Source: Chondrus crispus (Eukaryota > Rhodophyta > Florideophyceae > Gigartinales > Gigartinaceae). Taken from it: a stretch of DNA of 64,000 bases. Positions 44,715-55,142 of the stretch are shown here, piece by piece. The DNA lies in assembly GCF_000350225.1 (NCBI RefSeq), contig NW_005179015.1:1-64000 (forward strand), in the 5' to 3' direction. Position numbers and translations under genes: made by a program. Each line of letters begins with the position of its first letter. Within the stretch, counting starts at the first letter, position 1. A model generated the notes under the pieces. That model worked only from the letters and a program-made list of their open reading frames with translations. It was not told where the DNA came from and did not search any database.

Positions 44715-45847
44715 TGTAATGCAATAAGGGGTTGTACAAGAAGGTGAAGAGAAAAGAAACTAAGTTGGAATGTGAATACTGTAGTCCGGGATTGGGGGAC
44801 ACACATGTGAATATTTGCACAGTTTTTTTCTAATTATTAATTTTATTTAGTTAATTAGGCGGTATTAATTTGGCTGACACTAGATTAGATCTAGGATCTA
44901 ACGCTGCGAGTTACGGTAGTGCCTCCGGCGGTGCGATACATACATTAGCCCACTGACCACCAAGTCAGTAAAGGTAACCCGAGTTGCCGGAGTTGAATGT
45001 CGCCTTGGTCGAAGGCCGTCTCTATCATGACGACCCCTTTTACCTAAGCCTACGGCATCCTTCAGCGCTGGGTGGTACCCTTTCTTTTTCCTTCATTTCC
45101 CTATCCTTTATTTCCCTATCCTAATTTCCCTTAATCTTGAGTTGGTCCCACCTTGTAGGATTGCGATCCGCAACGTGACGTCATTAACCATCGGGCTTCT
45201 GTGTTGGTGCACCAGTGGTGCTTTTGTCGGAGTTGGTTCCATCGGAATCTGGTTGCGACCGATCCGGTGTTGGTACTTTGCCGTCGGGCAGTACGAAGGT
45301 ATAGCGCTGCTATTGTTGTCCGTTTCGTCGGAGGCTGTTGCGACGACGCCTTCGACGACGATCTTATCTCCTATATAAAATGGCGTTGGTTCCATCGGAA
45401 TCTGGTTGCGACCGATCTGGTGTGGGTACTTTGCCATCGGGCAGTACGACGGTGTAGCGCTGCTACGTTTTCTTCTTCCTCGACGGGCTACCTTGCGACG
45501 TCCCCGTCGAAGACCTTATCAAGGGTATAAGGTATCAAGGCCCTCCACGAGCATTGGATTTACGACCCAGCGGGTTCGGTCTGTCTAGACACCCGCTCTC
45601 GTCGAGCATTTGCCTTTTCAAGTTTTTACCACACCTATAATCCCCGGGGCCGGGCTTTTCTTCCTTTGCCCCCCCTTTTTGGGATTCGAGCTACCGCGGG
45701 CCGCAAGACCGCATATAGGGAAAGGGAGCTCCGAGCACTGCGTGGCATTGCGCCGGCGGCGGCTTTGGTTGTTTCGTTTGTTTGTTTGTTTTCGGGCCGT
45801 GACGGTCTTGGACTTTGCCCACTACCTACCAGGCGCATTACACCACA
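44715..45847. mobile_element. Solo LTR, family B, copy 2
   Basis: 1,133 bp, starting TGTAATGCAATAAGG and ending GCGCATTACACCACA, flanked by ggagg on both sides (44710-44714 and 45848-45852). It is homologous in inverted orientation to 34648-35663 and shares the internal tandem unit (GATCGGTCGCAACCAGATTC on the minus strand, twice). It inserted between the YLDD and thumb blocks of the gypsy reverse transcriptase, whose reading resumes on the other side. Confidence 0.92.
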
Positions 45848-47605
45848 GGAGGTGTCCAAAAACGCGCACTTCGCAAAATTTTAACCACACGTCCGCGGTA
45901 TGTAGAAGCCGTAGTACCATGCGCACGTGCGCCATATGTTCCGTAACGGTTCGCGAGTAGACAATGACGTCATCGAGGTAGGCCATCGCGGTCTCCCATT
46001 TCACGCGGGACAGGATGATGTCTACCGCTCGTTGAAATGTAGCGGGCGCGTTTTGAGACGGAACGGCATGCGTAGAAAGCGGTAGAGGCGCGAATGCGAC
46101 GCGAACGTAGTTTTATCGCGGTCCTCCTCGGCGATCTCCACCGGCCAATACCCGCTATTACAGTGTAGCGTGGTAAATACAGTGGCATCGCCGAGCGAGT
46201 CGATGCATTCGTCCATGCGCGGTAGTGGGTAGGAGTCCCAAACCGTAACGGCGTTTAGTTAGCGATAGTCCACGCAGAACCGCATGGTCCTGTCCTTTTT
46301 AGGGACAAAGACCACGGGGCTCGCCCACTCGGCCGATGTCGGGTCGATGACTCCCGCGCGCAGCATGCGGTCGATTTTCTTCTTCTCCTTCTCGCGCGCG
46401 ATGGGTCCGGCTCGGTAGGGTGCTTGGTAGATCGGCTTCGCACCGGGATTCAGCTCGGTGCGATGCTTCGTAGCATCGATCTTACCCAAGTGGCCGGACC
46501 ACATGTCCTTGAACTCGGACAGCATGTCCATAATTTCCGACCGGACGGTACTGTCTTCTGCGCCGATTTCGACGTCTTCTTCTCACGAGCGGGTCTTCTC
46601 CGCGTCCGTATCGGTCCGCTCATCCGCGTTAGCGGGATTGCCACTGTGGGCGTGGTCCGTTTCCGGTTCTTCGCGTCGCGCGCCTCCTCCCGTAGCGGTT
46701 GAAGATTTACTCCTGCCATCGTCCGTAACGGGCCCTTCTCGTCGCGCACATTCCCGCGCGGGTGAGGGATTAATTTGGCCTCCGTCTGTAGCGGGTTGTT
46801 CGCGTTGCGCGTGTCCTTCCGTAGCCGTGGAGGATTTATTTTTGTTCCCTCCCCCTTCCTTAGCGTCGGAATCTCCGGAGGCCGACACGCCAAGTGTCAG
46901 GATTTGTGTGGGGTATGGCAACGCGAGACCGGCAACGGTATGCCTGGGGACGTGTACCGCGTGGTTTTCGAAGTTGCTAACGAGCACCGTAAACGGCTCG
47001 CGCGGGAAGAGGTCCACGACCCCCAAGTATAAATTGTTATGCGCCGTTTTGGGGTGGTTCTGCAGGAAGCAGAGCCCCCCAACCCGTGTTGCGACGCGTA
47101 CCATCGCTTGGGTCATCAGGGGTATCGTGACCCCCTTGACCACGCCAGTTTTCCGTGACGGTACGTTCGTCGGGAACTGCGCGCGCTTCCGGTCGGCCGA
47201 ATTTTCCTCCTGTGGGAGCTGCTGCGACGGTCCCCTCGAGGCCATCTTGCGGTCGTGCCTCGAGGGTGTGACTACCGTCAGCGCTACGGACGGCACATGA
47301 TGGAACAGCACCTTCCTCTGCGGTGGCAGGATCGCCTTCACGTGGCGATCCAGGAACGTGGTTCCGAGGATACAGTCCACCGCAAGGTTGGTGACGACCA
47401 AGAACGGTACGCGCGCGACGAACTCACCAATCCGGACGTACAGCTTGAGCTTGCCGAGGGCCTTCATCGACCTATTCGAAGCGTCGATGAGCGGCGGGCT
47501 CCACGCGGACTGGATGGCAGCTCGCCACGGTTCTGCCACACAACGGAGCTGTATTAGATTCGGGCCGGCGCCCGAATCTAGAACCGGCGTGATGGCGAGC
47601 ATCAT
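45848..47605 (-). pseudogene. Younger gypsy pol: protease and reverse transcriptase (5' part)
   Basis: A retroviral-type aspartic protease with PVLDSGAGPNLIQ near 47.56-47.60 kb opens the frame, followed by FLVVTNLAVDCILGTTFLD. A long acidic and basic linker precedes reverse transcriptase at 46.53 kb: KPIYQAPYRAGP, WASPVVFVPKKDRTMRFCVD, then an in-frame TAA near 46.26 kb, then the fingers and palm, a 1-nt frameshift near 46.05 kb and the catalytic AYLDDVIVYSRT at about 45.96-45.99 kb. Protease-RT-RNase H-integrase order identifies Ty3/gypsy. It cannot make a full-length product. Confidence 0.88.
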
Positions 47606-47783
47606 CGCGCGTCGGTATCCGACCGTTTCGGTGACTTTGTAATTTTGTTTCTTGAAGAAACAAATCGCCGCTTCGTCCGTCTGGCTCTGCGATTGGGCGC
47701 GTACCGAAGCGTTCGACGGGGTGACTTGTTTATTGAGGCTTGGCAGGGGAGGATCGTCGACGCCTGTACGCGTCCTCCCCGGC

Positions 47784-50253
47784 TTACCCCGTCAACGCAA
47801 GGTCTTCGGGCCCCTCGTCCGTCAGCGGTAGCGCGGCTTCTTCCGATTGGACGGTCTCGCGCGGTTCGACCACGTTGATACCCGTGGGAGCCTGCGCACG
47901 CGAATTTTGCCATGAGGTCTGCGGTTGGCGCTCGAACGCGGAACTCGGACGGAGACCTTGGCGGATGCGAAGCTTTTGATAATTGGCCTCACGGGCCTGC
48001 AAAAACTTCGACCGCATCGCGCTATCCGCCACCACAGGACATTGTTCCTGGAGGTGGGTCAGGTTCAGACAGAACAGACACGGCGGGGGTCCAGGTAATC
48101 TTTGGCTGAAGAACCGGACCCGCTGGTTCTGTACTGGCCTTCCGTACGGATATGCGCGCGCGTCACCTTGTTGGGCGTGCGCCATTGGTGCGCCAGCCGG
48201 GGACGAGGCAGGTGACGGATGGTAGCTAGTCGGCGGCGAGCTAAGCGAGCTCGGCGTCACCGACTGGTCCGTCACTGCCAGTATCTCCTCGGATTCGGTT
48301 CCGCGCGCTGTCGGGAGTTCAGATAGGGACTCGACTGACAGCACGGGCCTTTTCCGCGCGTTGCGCATAAATCTTCTTTCCGAATCGTACGGTGCTTGAG
48401 GCGACGCGAGCGAGGTCGCCTCTCTCCGAGCCGAGCGGTGGTCTCGCTTATCGCTTGCGCGTAGCGTGCCACCGCTTGGTAGTCCACGACCAGATGCGTC
48501 CCGAGATAATTCAGCACCTGCGCGCACGTCGCTGGCAGAAGTCCCTCAACGAAATGGGACTTCATGCGCCTGTCCGAAAATACGGTTCCGCAGCGCAACG
48601 CCTTTTCCCACAACTGGTTACTGTACACCTCCTCTGTCATATTAGAGCTCTGACGGAAGGAGGTGACATCACCGACCGTCTCGAAAATAACTTCGTCCGT
48701 CGCATATGTGCGTAATAAAAAGTTAACAACTTCCGCGTAAGTTTCGAGCATCTCGCGCTGCTCCGCATCGACCGCCATGGTGTTCCCGTGTAGCCTAGAC
48801 TGGAGCAGGGCGTGAGCCTGCCCAGTCAATTAGAACTGGAAGCACCATACGGCCGCGCCTTCGCGGACCCCATTGTGGTCGCAAGCCATCTTGAAGCGCG
48901 CGAGAAATCCTAGCACCGCGATTGGATCTTGACCACCGAACGTGTCGGTTTTCAGCTGGACGTCCAGCTTCTTCTGATAACGGTTAACTCGCCGCGCCGT
49001 ACTGGCGTCGTACCGCGCGCTGCGATTTTTCAGCCTATACGTGAGGTAGTCTACGGCCTTGGTGAACACGTCGTTCAACGGCCTGATCACCGGCAACCGT
49101 TTCGGATCCCGCCTCGGGGCAGACCAGCGGTCTCTGCCCCTGCGATGGCGGTCTCCTTCTCCGCCGGGACTACTGTCGCCGTCCAGGTCGGAGTATTCTC
49201 GCCGGAACCGACGTCGGTCGCGCGCATTGCGGCCTCTGCGGTCGCTTCTGCGCGATTCGTCCGACTCGGTGTCCTCGTCATCGCAGGGGTATCCACCTCC
49301 TCCGGCATCGCGGCATCGCGTATAGCGTCCTTCGCGATTATCATCGGAGGGGTAACTGACCCCTCCAGCATCGCAGTATCGCGCGTAGCGTCCGTCGTGG
49401 TTCTTGCGCGTCGCCCTGTGGCGACGTCATGTGTCTTATTCCTCGGAGGGCTTTTCTGTACCCTCCAAGGTGGAGCCTTGAGCGCCGAGTGCGCTTCTTC
49501 TGCTCTACCAATACGGCTGTCGCTTTTCTGTCGCGAAGCGCCCCAGGCGGTTTTCTGTCCCGCGGGGGCCAGCCGTATCGGCGAGTGTGGGAGGGCCATT
49601 TTCTGTGGGCCCTCCTGTAGCACCATTTAACGGTGGGAGGTAAATGGTCTTACCCTCCGTGTCAGGGGCCATTGTACCGATTGCAGGTGCGGCGCCGATC
49701 GGTTCAGCGTGCGGTAGCGTAAACTCCGGAGCGGTTGAGTCGCGCTGCGCGCGCGCGTCGACTCCTGCTTCGGCGGGAAAGGTGGTGGCCAGACGATCGG
49801 CCACGGCGGAGCTGATGGCTCCTTTTAGAGCCGTACTGGACGGGGATTCTTCATACACAGTAGCGAGCGCTGTCACCACCTCGCGTTGGACTAGAGCGGG
49901 TAGTAGTTCGTCCAAAAGCGGTGGTATCGCGCTGCGCACGTGCTCGTGCACAAGTGCGGGCACCGTTCGGTCGAGGCACACGCGCGCGACCTGGGGGAGT
50001 TCCGCAGTGAGTAACTCCTCGACCAGGCCTGCAGGTGCGGCGGAATCGCGTCGATCATCCATTGGACGCGATTCCCTGTGCCTACCGACACGGCCGGCGT
50101 AACATCCGATGCGGACGCTTGCATGCGGCCTGGTTGCGGTGGCGGACGTAGCAGAGCTTCCGGTTTATCCTCCCGGGGGCGCAGTGCGCCTCTGCCACTG
50201 CAGGTGCTCAAACGCCCGGAGGCGGAGTCTCCCCCTTGATCCGGTCGGTTCAT
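47784..50253 (-). pseudogene. Younger gypsy gag
   Basis: The structural gag polyprotein, read leftward. The ATG at 50253 opens a Pro/Arg-rich stretch, and a frame change leads to an acidic helical region (LLTAELPQVARVCLDRTVPA). Capsid-like sequence lies at 49.1-48.3 kb (FGGQDPIAVLGFLARFKMAC, then a helical domain), broken by a TAA at 48830-48832. A CX2CX4HX4C zinc knuckle (CLFCLNLTHLQEQC) lies at about 48.04-48.08 kb. At least three frame changes exist upstream of the capsid. Gag runs into protease near 47.6-47.9 kb through another frame change, so a programmed gag-pol shift cannot be judged. Confidence 0.8.
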
Positions 50254-50376
50254 CGTCGGTTCGCGATCGACGCGGTGATTTCTCAAGCTTTTCCGTCCGT
50301 ACGGTTCTGCCCGCAATCGACAGACTACGCGTGCGGCTCAATCTCAAGAGTTATCCCCTCCGCAAGAGTACTAATA

Positions 50377-51049
50377 TGTGGGATAAATCCTCTCCGCCCT
50401 AGGTTGGGTGAGAGGCGGAGGCAATAGCGAGGGAGCACGCCACGCGGACGAGACGCGCTAATTGAACCGATCGGACGAGCTCGCGAAAAGGGAGAGGCTC
50501 ACTGGCCGGTTACGCGCAGTCGCCCCGTGGCGCGTAAACGGGAGCGACTGGCAGCGGGTTAGAAGCCAGCGCGCGGATAAACTACCGAACGGTCGTAGAT
50601 TAGGCACGGAAGGCACGGGGGCGAGCTTGCCCCAGTTTACTGGTAGGGACGGGTGTCAGGTCTTAACCCCTCAGTGGGACGCCTCGGAAACCTGTCCCAG
50701 TACAGTAGTACATTGCCTGCCGCCTAGTGCTTCCCGGGTACTGTACATAATTAAAAAGCTAGCGCCATAATTATCACTACGGCACGGACGCTGCTACTAC
50801 ACGTGTGCACTACTGAACATGCGTGTTGCTTACAGACTACCGCACAGACGACACGTGTGCTAACGCGCACACGTAACACGCGTAGACTACCGCTCGGACG
50901 ACACGTGTGCTACTGTACACGTGCGCCTTGCCACGACCAGTCGGTACGCGAGCGCACTCCCTACATGTGGGCACACGCGCCCACGTGTGCGCCGTGCACG
51001 GCGGCACGGTTAATAATCTCCCCGCGCGCGCGTCTGTCGTTATACTGCA
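50377..51049 (-). repeat. 5' LTR of the younger gypsy element
   Basis: 673 bp, matching 29132-29805. On the minus strand the sequence directly following it begins TATTAGTACTCTTGCGGAGG. This is the place of the primer-binding site, and it lacks the usual TGG complementary to a tRNA CCA end. Confidence 0.92.
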
Positions 51050-52160
51050 GCCGCCTTCCAGGCTTAGTCCCTGACATCGCCAAACTCGGTCAGCTGTTGT
51101 GCGGCAGTCCTCTGGCGTAGGCCCACCACCCAGTTCTGTGATACTCAAGGGCGCACACAGGACCCCAACTTCTCCTTAACCGGTTCTCGGATCCTCCATA
51201 TCCCGGAAACAGCGTGCACGAAGAAGGGTTTCGAAGTAATCCCTGCTGAGAGTATCAGCTACGACGAGTTCCCTCCCGGGGGCGTATCGGATCTGGTCTC
51301 AAAATATAATATGTCGACCATCCAACGTTTCAACCTGCCTCGTGGGTCTCTCAGGCTCATGAGCCACTTGAGGGATCATTGGTCCGTGACTACGACAAAG
51401 TCCTTCTCACCATGTAAGTAGAGCCTCCATTTCCACAACGCATAAACGACGGCAAGGAAATCTCGCTCAGTGACGGTGAACTTCATTTCGGCATCTGAAA
51501 GCTTACGGCTTGTGAATGCGACGGATTACCACTTTCTATCGTCTCGTTCTAGTAGCAAGACCCCTCCAATGCCACGCGCGCTTTCTTCCGTCATCTGTTT
51601 CTTGCTGGCGTCCTGCCTGGGTGCTTTGAGAGAGTCGGGATCAATGAAGAACGCCATGAGGTCCCTCTATACTCTGCGCTGTGGGGTGCCCAAGCGCTTG
51701 TCCCAATCTGGGATTTCGAGCCGCTGCTCCCTCCGCAATTTTCTTGAACCGTATGCTAACAAGGACCTCGTGGAGGGGTCTAGCAATTTTGGCGGAGTGG
51801 TCGATGAAACCCCAGAAGAAATGCATCAACCTTAAGAAACGCATAAGCTCCTCTCCTTCTCCTAGCTCCACAAAGCGCCTGATTGCTTCTAAATGCGCAT
51901 CTGAGGGCTTGATACCGTCCTGGTCGATCTTTTGTCCCAGAATTACAGCCATGCGCACGCCAAATTGGCGTTTTGACAACTTCAGCCTTGCGCCGGCCTC
52001 GCAGATCCCGCAGCTAACAAAGATGACCGTAAAAGCGTAAGCAGCTGTGTGTTCAAGTTTGGCTGTGGCTAGGTAAGCTAGCACAGCAAAAAGAAATAGT
52101 GAATGGCCCCAATCAATATTAAAGGTTGAGTTGGTGGTAGGGGGTCGCGATATAGTGCTA
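51050..52160 (-). pseudogene. Old Ty3/gypsy element, reverse transcriptase and RNase H half
   Basis: 5' part of the pol gene whose integrase lies at 27900-29131. Near 52.09 kb a degraded catalytic box reads YLAT instead of YLDD; ICEAGARLKLSKRQFG and the thumb/connection blocks (ELMRFLRLMHFFWGFI, then IARPLHEVL) follow. RNase H is recognisable at 51.3-51.6 kb in another frame (GIGGVLLLERDDRKW, SRKLSDAEMKFTVTERDFLA). It ends at the GCCGC target next to the younger element. Upstream of 52.16 kb the homology fades. Strongly decayed. Confidence 0.78.
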
Positions 52161-52584
52161 CCTTGTGTCAGTGGGCCGAAAACGGCACTATATCGAACCA
52201 GGCACTGGAAGACAGTAAGAATTACGGCTTTTTTGCAGCCACCACCTTGCATCACTGGAGAGCTTTTGCACGCGCAAAAGTTGATAAAAAATCGATATTA
52301 GTCACAAGTTGTTGACAGCTGTCATGAATACCGAAGAGATTGGTACGGGTGCCATCGAAATCCTGCTATTCGGAGTAAAATAACGAATCCAAAATGGACA
52401 CAGATTTGAGGGGTGCTCTGGATGACCCTCATTGAAAGCCGCTTTCCCGCCAGCAGCTGTGTGCTTAGCCCAACTGTGTTGCGTATTCCATCACCGCATC
52501 GAATAAAGTCGAAGCCGGGCCACCTCCGTGAGTACTCCTCTAGCGGGATCTTTACTTATCCCAATTACCCCGTATGTCCTTCAA

Positions 52585-53511
52585 ATGAGTACTCCATCGC
52601 CAGCTACTCCACACTCTCCCTACGTCGCGCGACGTGCGCCCGTGATGGTTCCGAACTCTACCGCGCCAGTTGATACGACAATACCACGCGCACAGTCTGT
52701 GGTCGGATCCGCGAAGCGCTTTCGGTTCAACGAGACGTTCGATCTCGTCCTCCTGCGCGCTTCGCTGACCACGGGAGCACACGTGGCGCCATGGGGCAAG
52801 TCGCAAGCTCTGTTCGAAAAAGTCGCAGAAGTTTTCCTTTCGTCGAGTCAGTTCAAGGCTAGTTTATCTAATCCTGCTGTGCGTCCTACTTGGAAGTCTT
52901 TGAACGATCGCTTCAAGAAGCTGGTGGCTGACAAAAGGGCAGAAGATTACAGCAACCGTCTTGCTTCTGGAATTTCGGAGGTGCATGGGGAGCGTGAGAC
53001 TTTGTTGGATGACATAATACAGCAAATTGATGACAAGAAGGAAGCTGAAAGGACAGAGAAGGATGAGCGAAGCGCTAGGGAGAAGTCCTTACAAGAGGCA
53101 GGGGAGGCCATTAGATCGAGGGCACTAAAAAGAAAAGCACTAGGAAGCAGGAGTAAGCCAAACTTATCTCCCGGCGGGGCATCGAGCAACGACAGCGACG
53201 AGGAGATGAGAATTATATCACGTGAGTTCGAGCTGCATAGAGTCAACAATAACAAGAGGATGCAGTTGGATGAAGAGAAACTCGATATTTCAAAGCACCG
53301 AGAGAAACTTGAAGTCATGCAATGGGAGCACTCGCGAGGGGCTGGAGAGCGTAGAATTCGTGTGGAGGAGCGCCGCGTTTCGGTTGAGAAACGGCGTTTG
53401 GCTGCTGAATGTGAGGAGCGCCGCCAGAATGCAGAAGAGCGAAACGCAGCGCTGTAAGAACGTAAGGCACTCGCAACTGTACTCGGTGCGTTGGCCGGAA
53501 AACTAAAGTAA
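52585..53511 (+). pseudogene. Myb/SANT-like DNA-binding protein of a PIF/Harbinger element
   Basis: Harbinger elements need a Myb-like partner that binds the ends and brings the transposase to DNA. Here the ATG at 52585 follows an in-frame GTG-led leader. Residues ~45-120 form the Myb/SANT-like block (FNETFDLVLLRASLTTGAHV, APWGK, then RPTWKSLNDRFKKLVADKRA). A charged helical tail follows, rich in Glu, Arg and Lys, that should form a coiled coil. A TAA at 53455-53457 cuts the frame, which then continues for 17 codons to a second TAA at 53509-53511 with family-like sequence (ERKALATVLGALAGKLK). The early stop may be a mild truncation. It is convergent with the transposase at 53643-54802. Confidence 0.8.
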
Positions 53512-53642
53512 GCGGAGTGTAGTAACTGGCGCGAAGTCCCGCAAAACATCGGAGTGCAGTGGTGTGCCCCCGGCCGTCGAGGAAATGTTTGACTTCTGAT
53601 GCGCTCATAGGGCTGGGCAGCTCCCAAAATGATTTTTACACG

Positions 53643-54802
53643 TTAAAGAAGGTCCTCGCCTATGCTCGTATATTCCTCTAATGATGGCGCCTTGCACTTG
53701 AAGTATTCTCCTACCTGACCACCATGTCCGAGGCAGGTCTTAAAATTAAGCAGCAGGGCAGAACATATGTACAGTAGGGATATCGGGGACTCTCTAGACT
53801 TCAGCTTTCTTTTCATATGCTGAGATGTAAACATCTGCTTCAAGTCCTTGTAGCTCCACTCCACGGCCTCTCGCGCTGCACTCATCTTCTTGTTGTATTC
53901 GGCTTTGGTCGGTGTCGCAATTGTTCTAGGAAAGGCTATCTGGAGCCAAGGACGTAGCACATAAGCAGCATCGCCGTAGATGCAGGACGCAGGACTGAAT
54001 GTTGTCAATGTAAAGGTGCTCCTCAAGCAAGGAGTCCATTTGGCTATTGCGATAAAGAGTCAGATCATGTCTCCTCCCAACCTCCGGTCCAAATAAATGC
54101 ATCATCAACCCATCTGGCGTCGTTATGCTCTGGTAAATTAAACAGTGGAAACGTTTGTGACCTGAATACACACTTCTCTGAAAAGCTCCTGTGCCTCCCG
54201 GTCGACACATCTCTATCTTCGTACAATCCATAAAACCGACACAGTTATCTAGCGGGGCATCGAGATCACGAACTGCTTGTGCGTACAAAGCTGCCCTATT
54301 TACTATTAGATCAGATCGGAATTTCGTGATCAGCTTAGCACAGTTAGATTGAAAAGTCTCTACAACTTCCCAGAATACTTCGCTCATAGCCGATGAAGTC
54401 ATTCCAAACATTACTTCTATGTCCGCCCATCTATATGGGCTAGCAAGCCTTCTCAAAACAAGGCAAGTTGCAGTTGTTGCACTGCACCTGTATCTTAACC
54501 GTTTTGTCACGCCGAGTGTCTAGCCAATAATGTTGCCGATACGAGGGATCTCGTGTGCTCTGAACCTGAAGTCGCGTAAACAAGAACGCCTCGCTAAAAA
54601 TGTTGAGGGTGAAACAGGAGAGCGAAATGTGTCTCGTTCGCATTTTGATATTTGCTATGTCTCTGCGATAGATTTGACCTCGACGCGCGAGACGCATTTG
54701 AAAGGATAAAGGACAGTCTACAGAAATGGCCAGCATGAGACATCTCCTGTTGTGCGATGCACGGTTTTGGACTTTGCCGATCGTGAAGTCCTTCTGCTTC
54801 AT
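53643..54802 (-). pseudogene. PIF/Harbinger transposase (DDE_Tnp_4 type), frameshifted
   Basis: The nuclease partner of the Myb-like protein. Three frames follow each other leftward. 54802-~54500 is N-terminal; 54510-53926 carries RRLASPYRWADIEVMFGM (helix-turn-helix-like), NCVGFMDCTKIEMCRP with the first Asp near 54.23 kb, and FQRSVYSGHKRFHCLIYQS; 54026-53643 carries IYGDAAYVLRPWLQ with the second Asp near 53.97 kb and AREAVEWSYKDLKQMF with the catalytic Glu near 53.87 kb. The DDE residues are all present. The frame changes near 54.50 and 53.99 kb could be mutations, or the first an intron. TIRs and the 3-bp duplication were not located. Confidence 0.85.
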
Positions 54803-55142
54803 GTTGGTGAGGTTTTGAGCGGGCCTGTGCTCGTACTCAGACCTCTCCTACTCATTTGAGTGTACTGTACTGGGGTCTCCGGAAATAGCCAATATTTGAA
54901 ACATTTAGTCGCGAAGTTCAAAAGCTTGCCCGTATGTCTCGCGAGAAAGCCACCAAAACAGCTTTAGATCGTCACAGGAAAAGCCATGCACCCTATGTTG
55001 TTTAAAATATGATTTCACATAAGATGCTACTGATACAGCATGGGACTGTTGAAAACTTCAACATACCCTTTACAACGCATGAAAAATCTATACCTCGGTA
55101 CAGTAGTATACTTTTTTAACCAAGGCTTACATGAGAAGCAGG

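Larger units (their letters stand above)
29132..51049 (-). mobile_element. Younger Ty3/gypsy retrotransposon (21.9 kb with nested insertions)
   Basis: Two LTRs, 29132-29805 and 50377-51049, lie in the same orientation. Both start TGTGGGATAA on the plus strand and end in CA. The target 5-mer gccgc flanks the whole unit (29127-29131 and 51050-51054). gag and pol read on the minus strand between 50.25 and 43.24 kb. The remaining 13 kb between pol and the 3' LTR holds a Tnp2-type transposon and a palindrome cluster. LTRs differ at roughly 9 percent of positions by eye, so this is not a recent insertion. Host DNA on both sides is the pol gene of an older gypsy element. Confidence 0.93.

Noticed and set aside
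34648..45847. The two family B LTRs as ends of one large inverted-repeat transposon
   Set aside because: Each copy has its own exact 5-bp duplication and each sits inside a different host gene that resumes on its other side.
52148..52195. 11-bp perfect inverted repeat (cgatatagtgc) as the left TIR of the Harbinger element
   Set aside because: Both arms are on the same side of the element and no matching sequence or 3-bp duplication was found at the right side.
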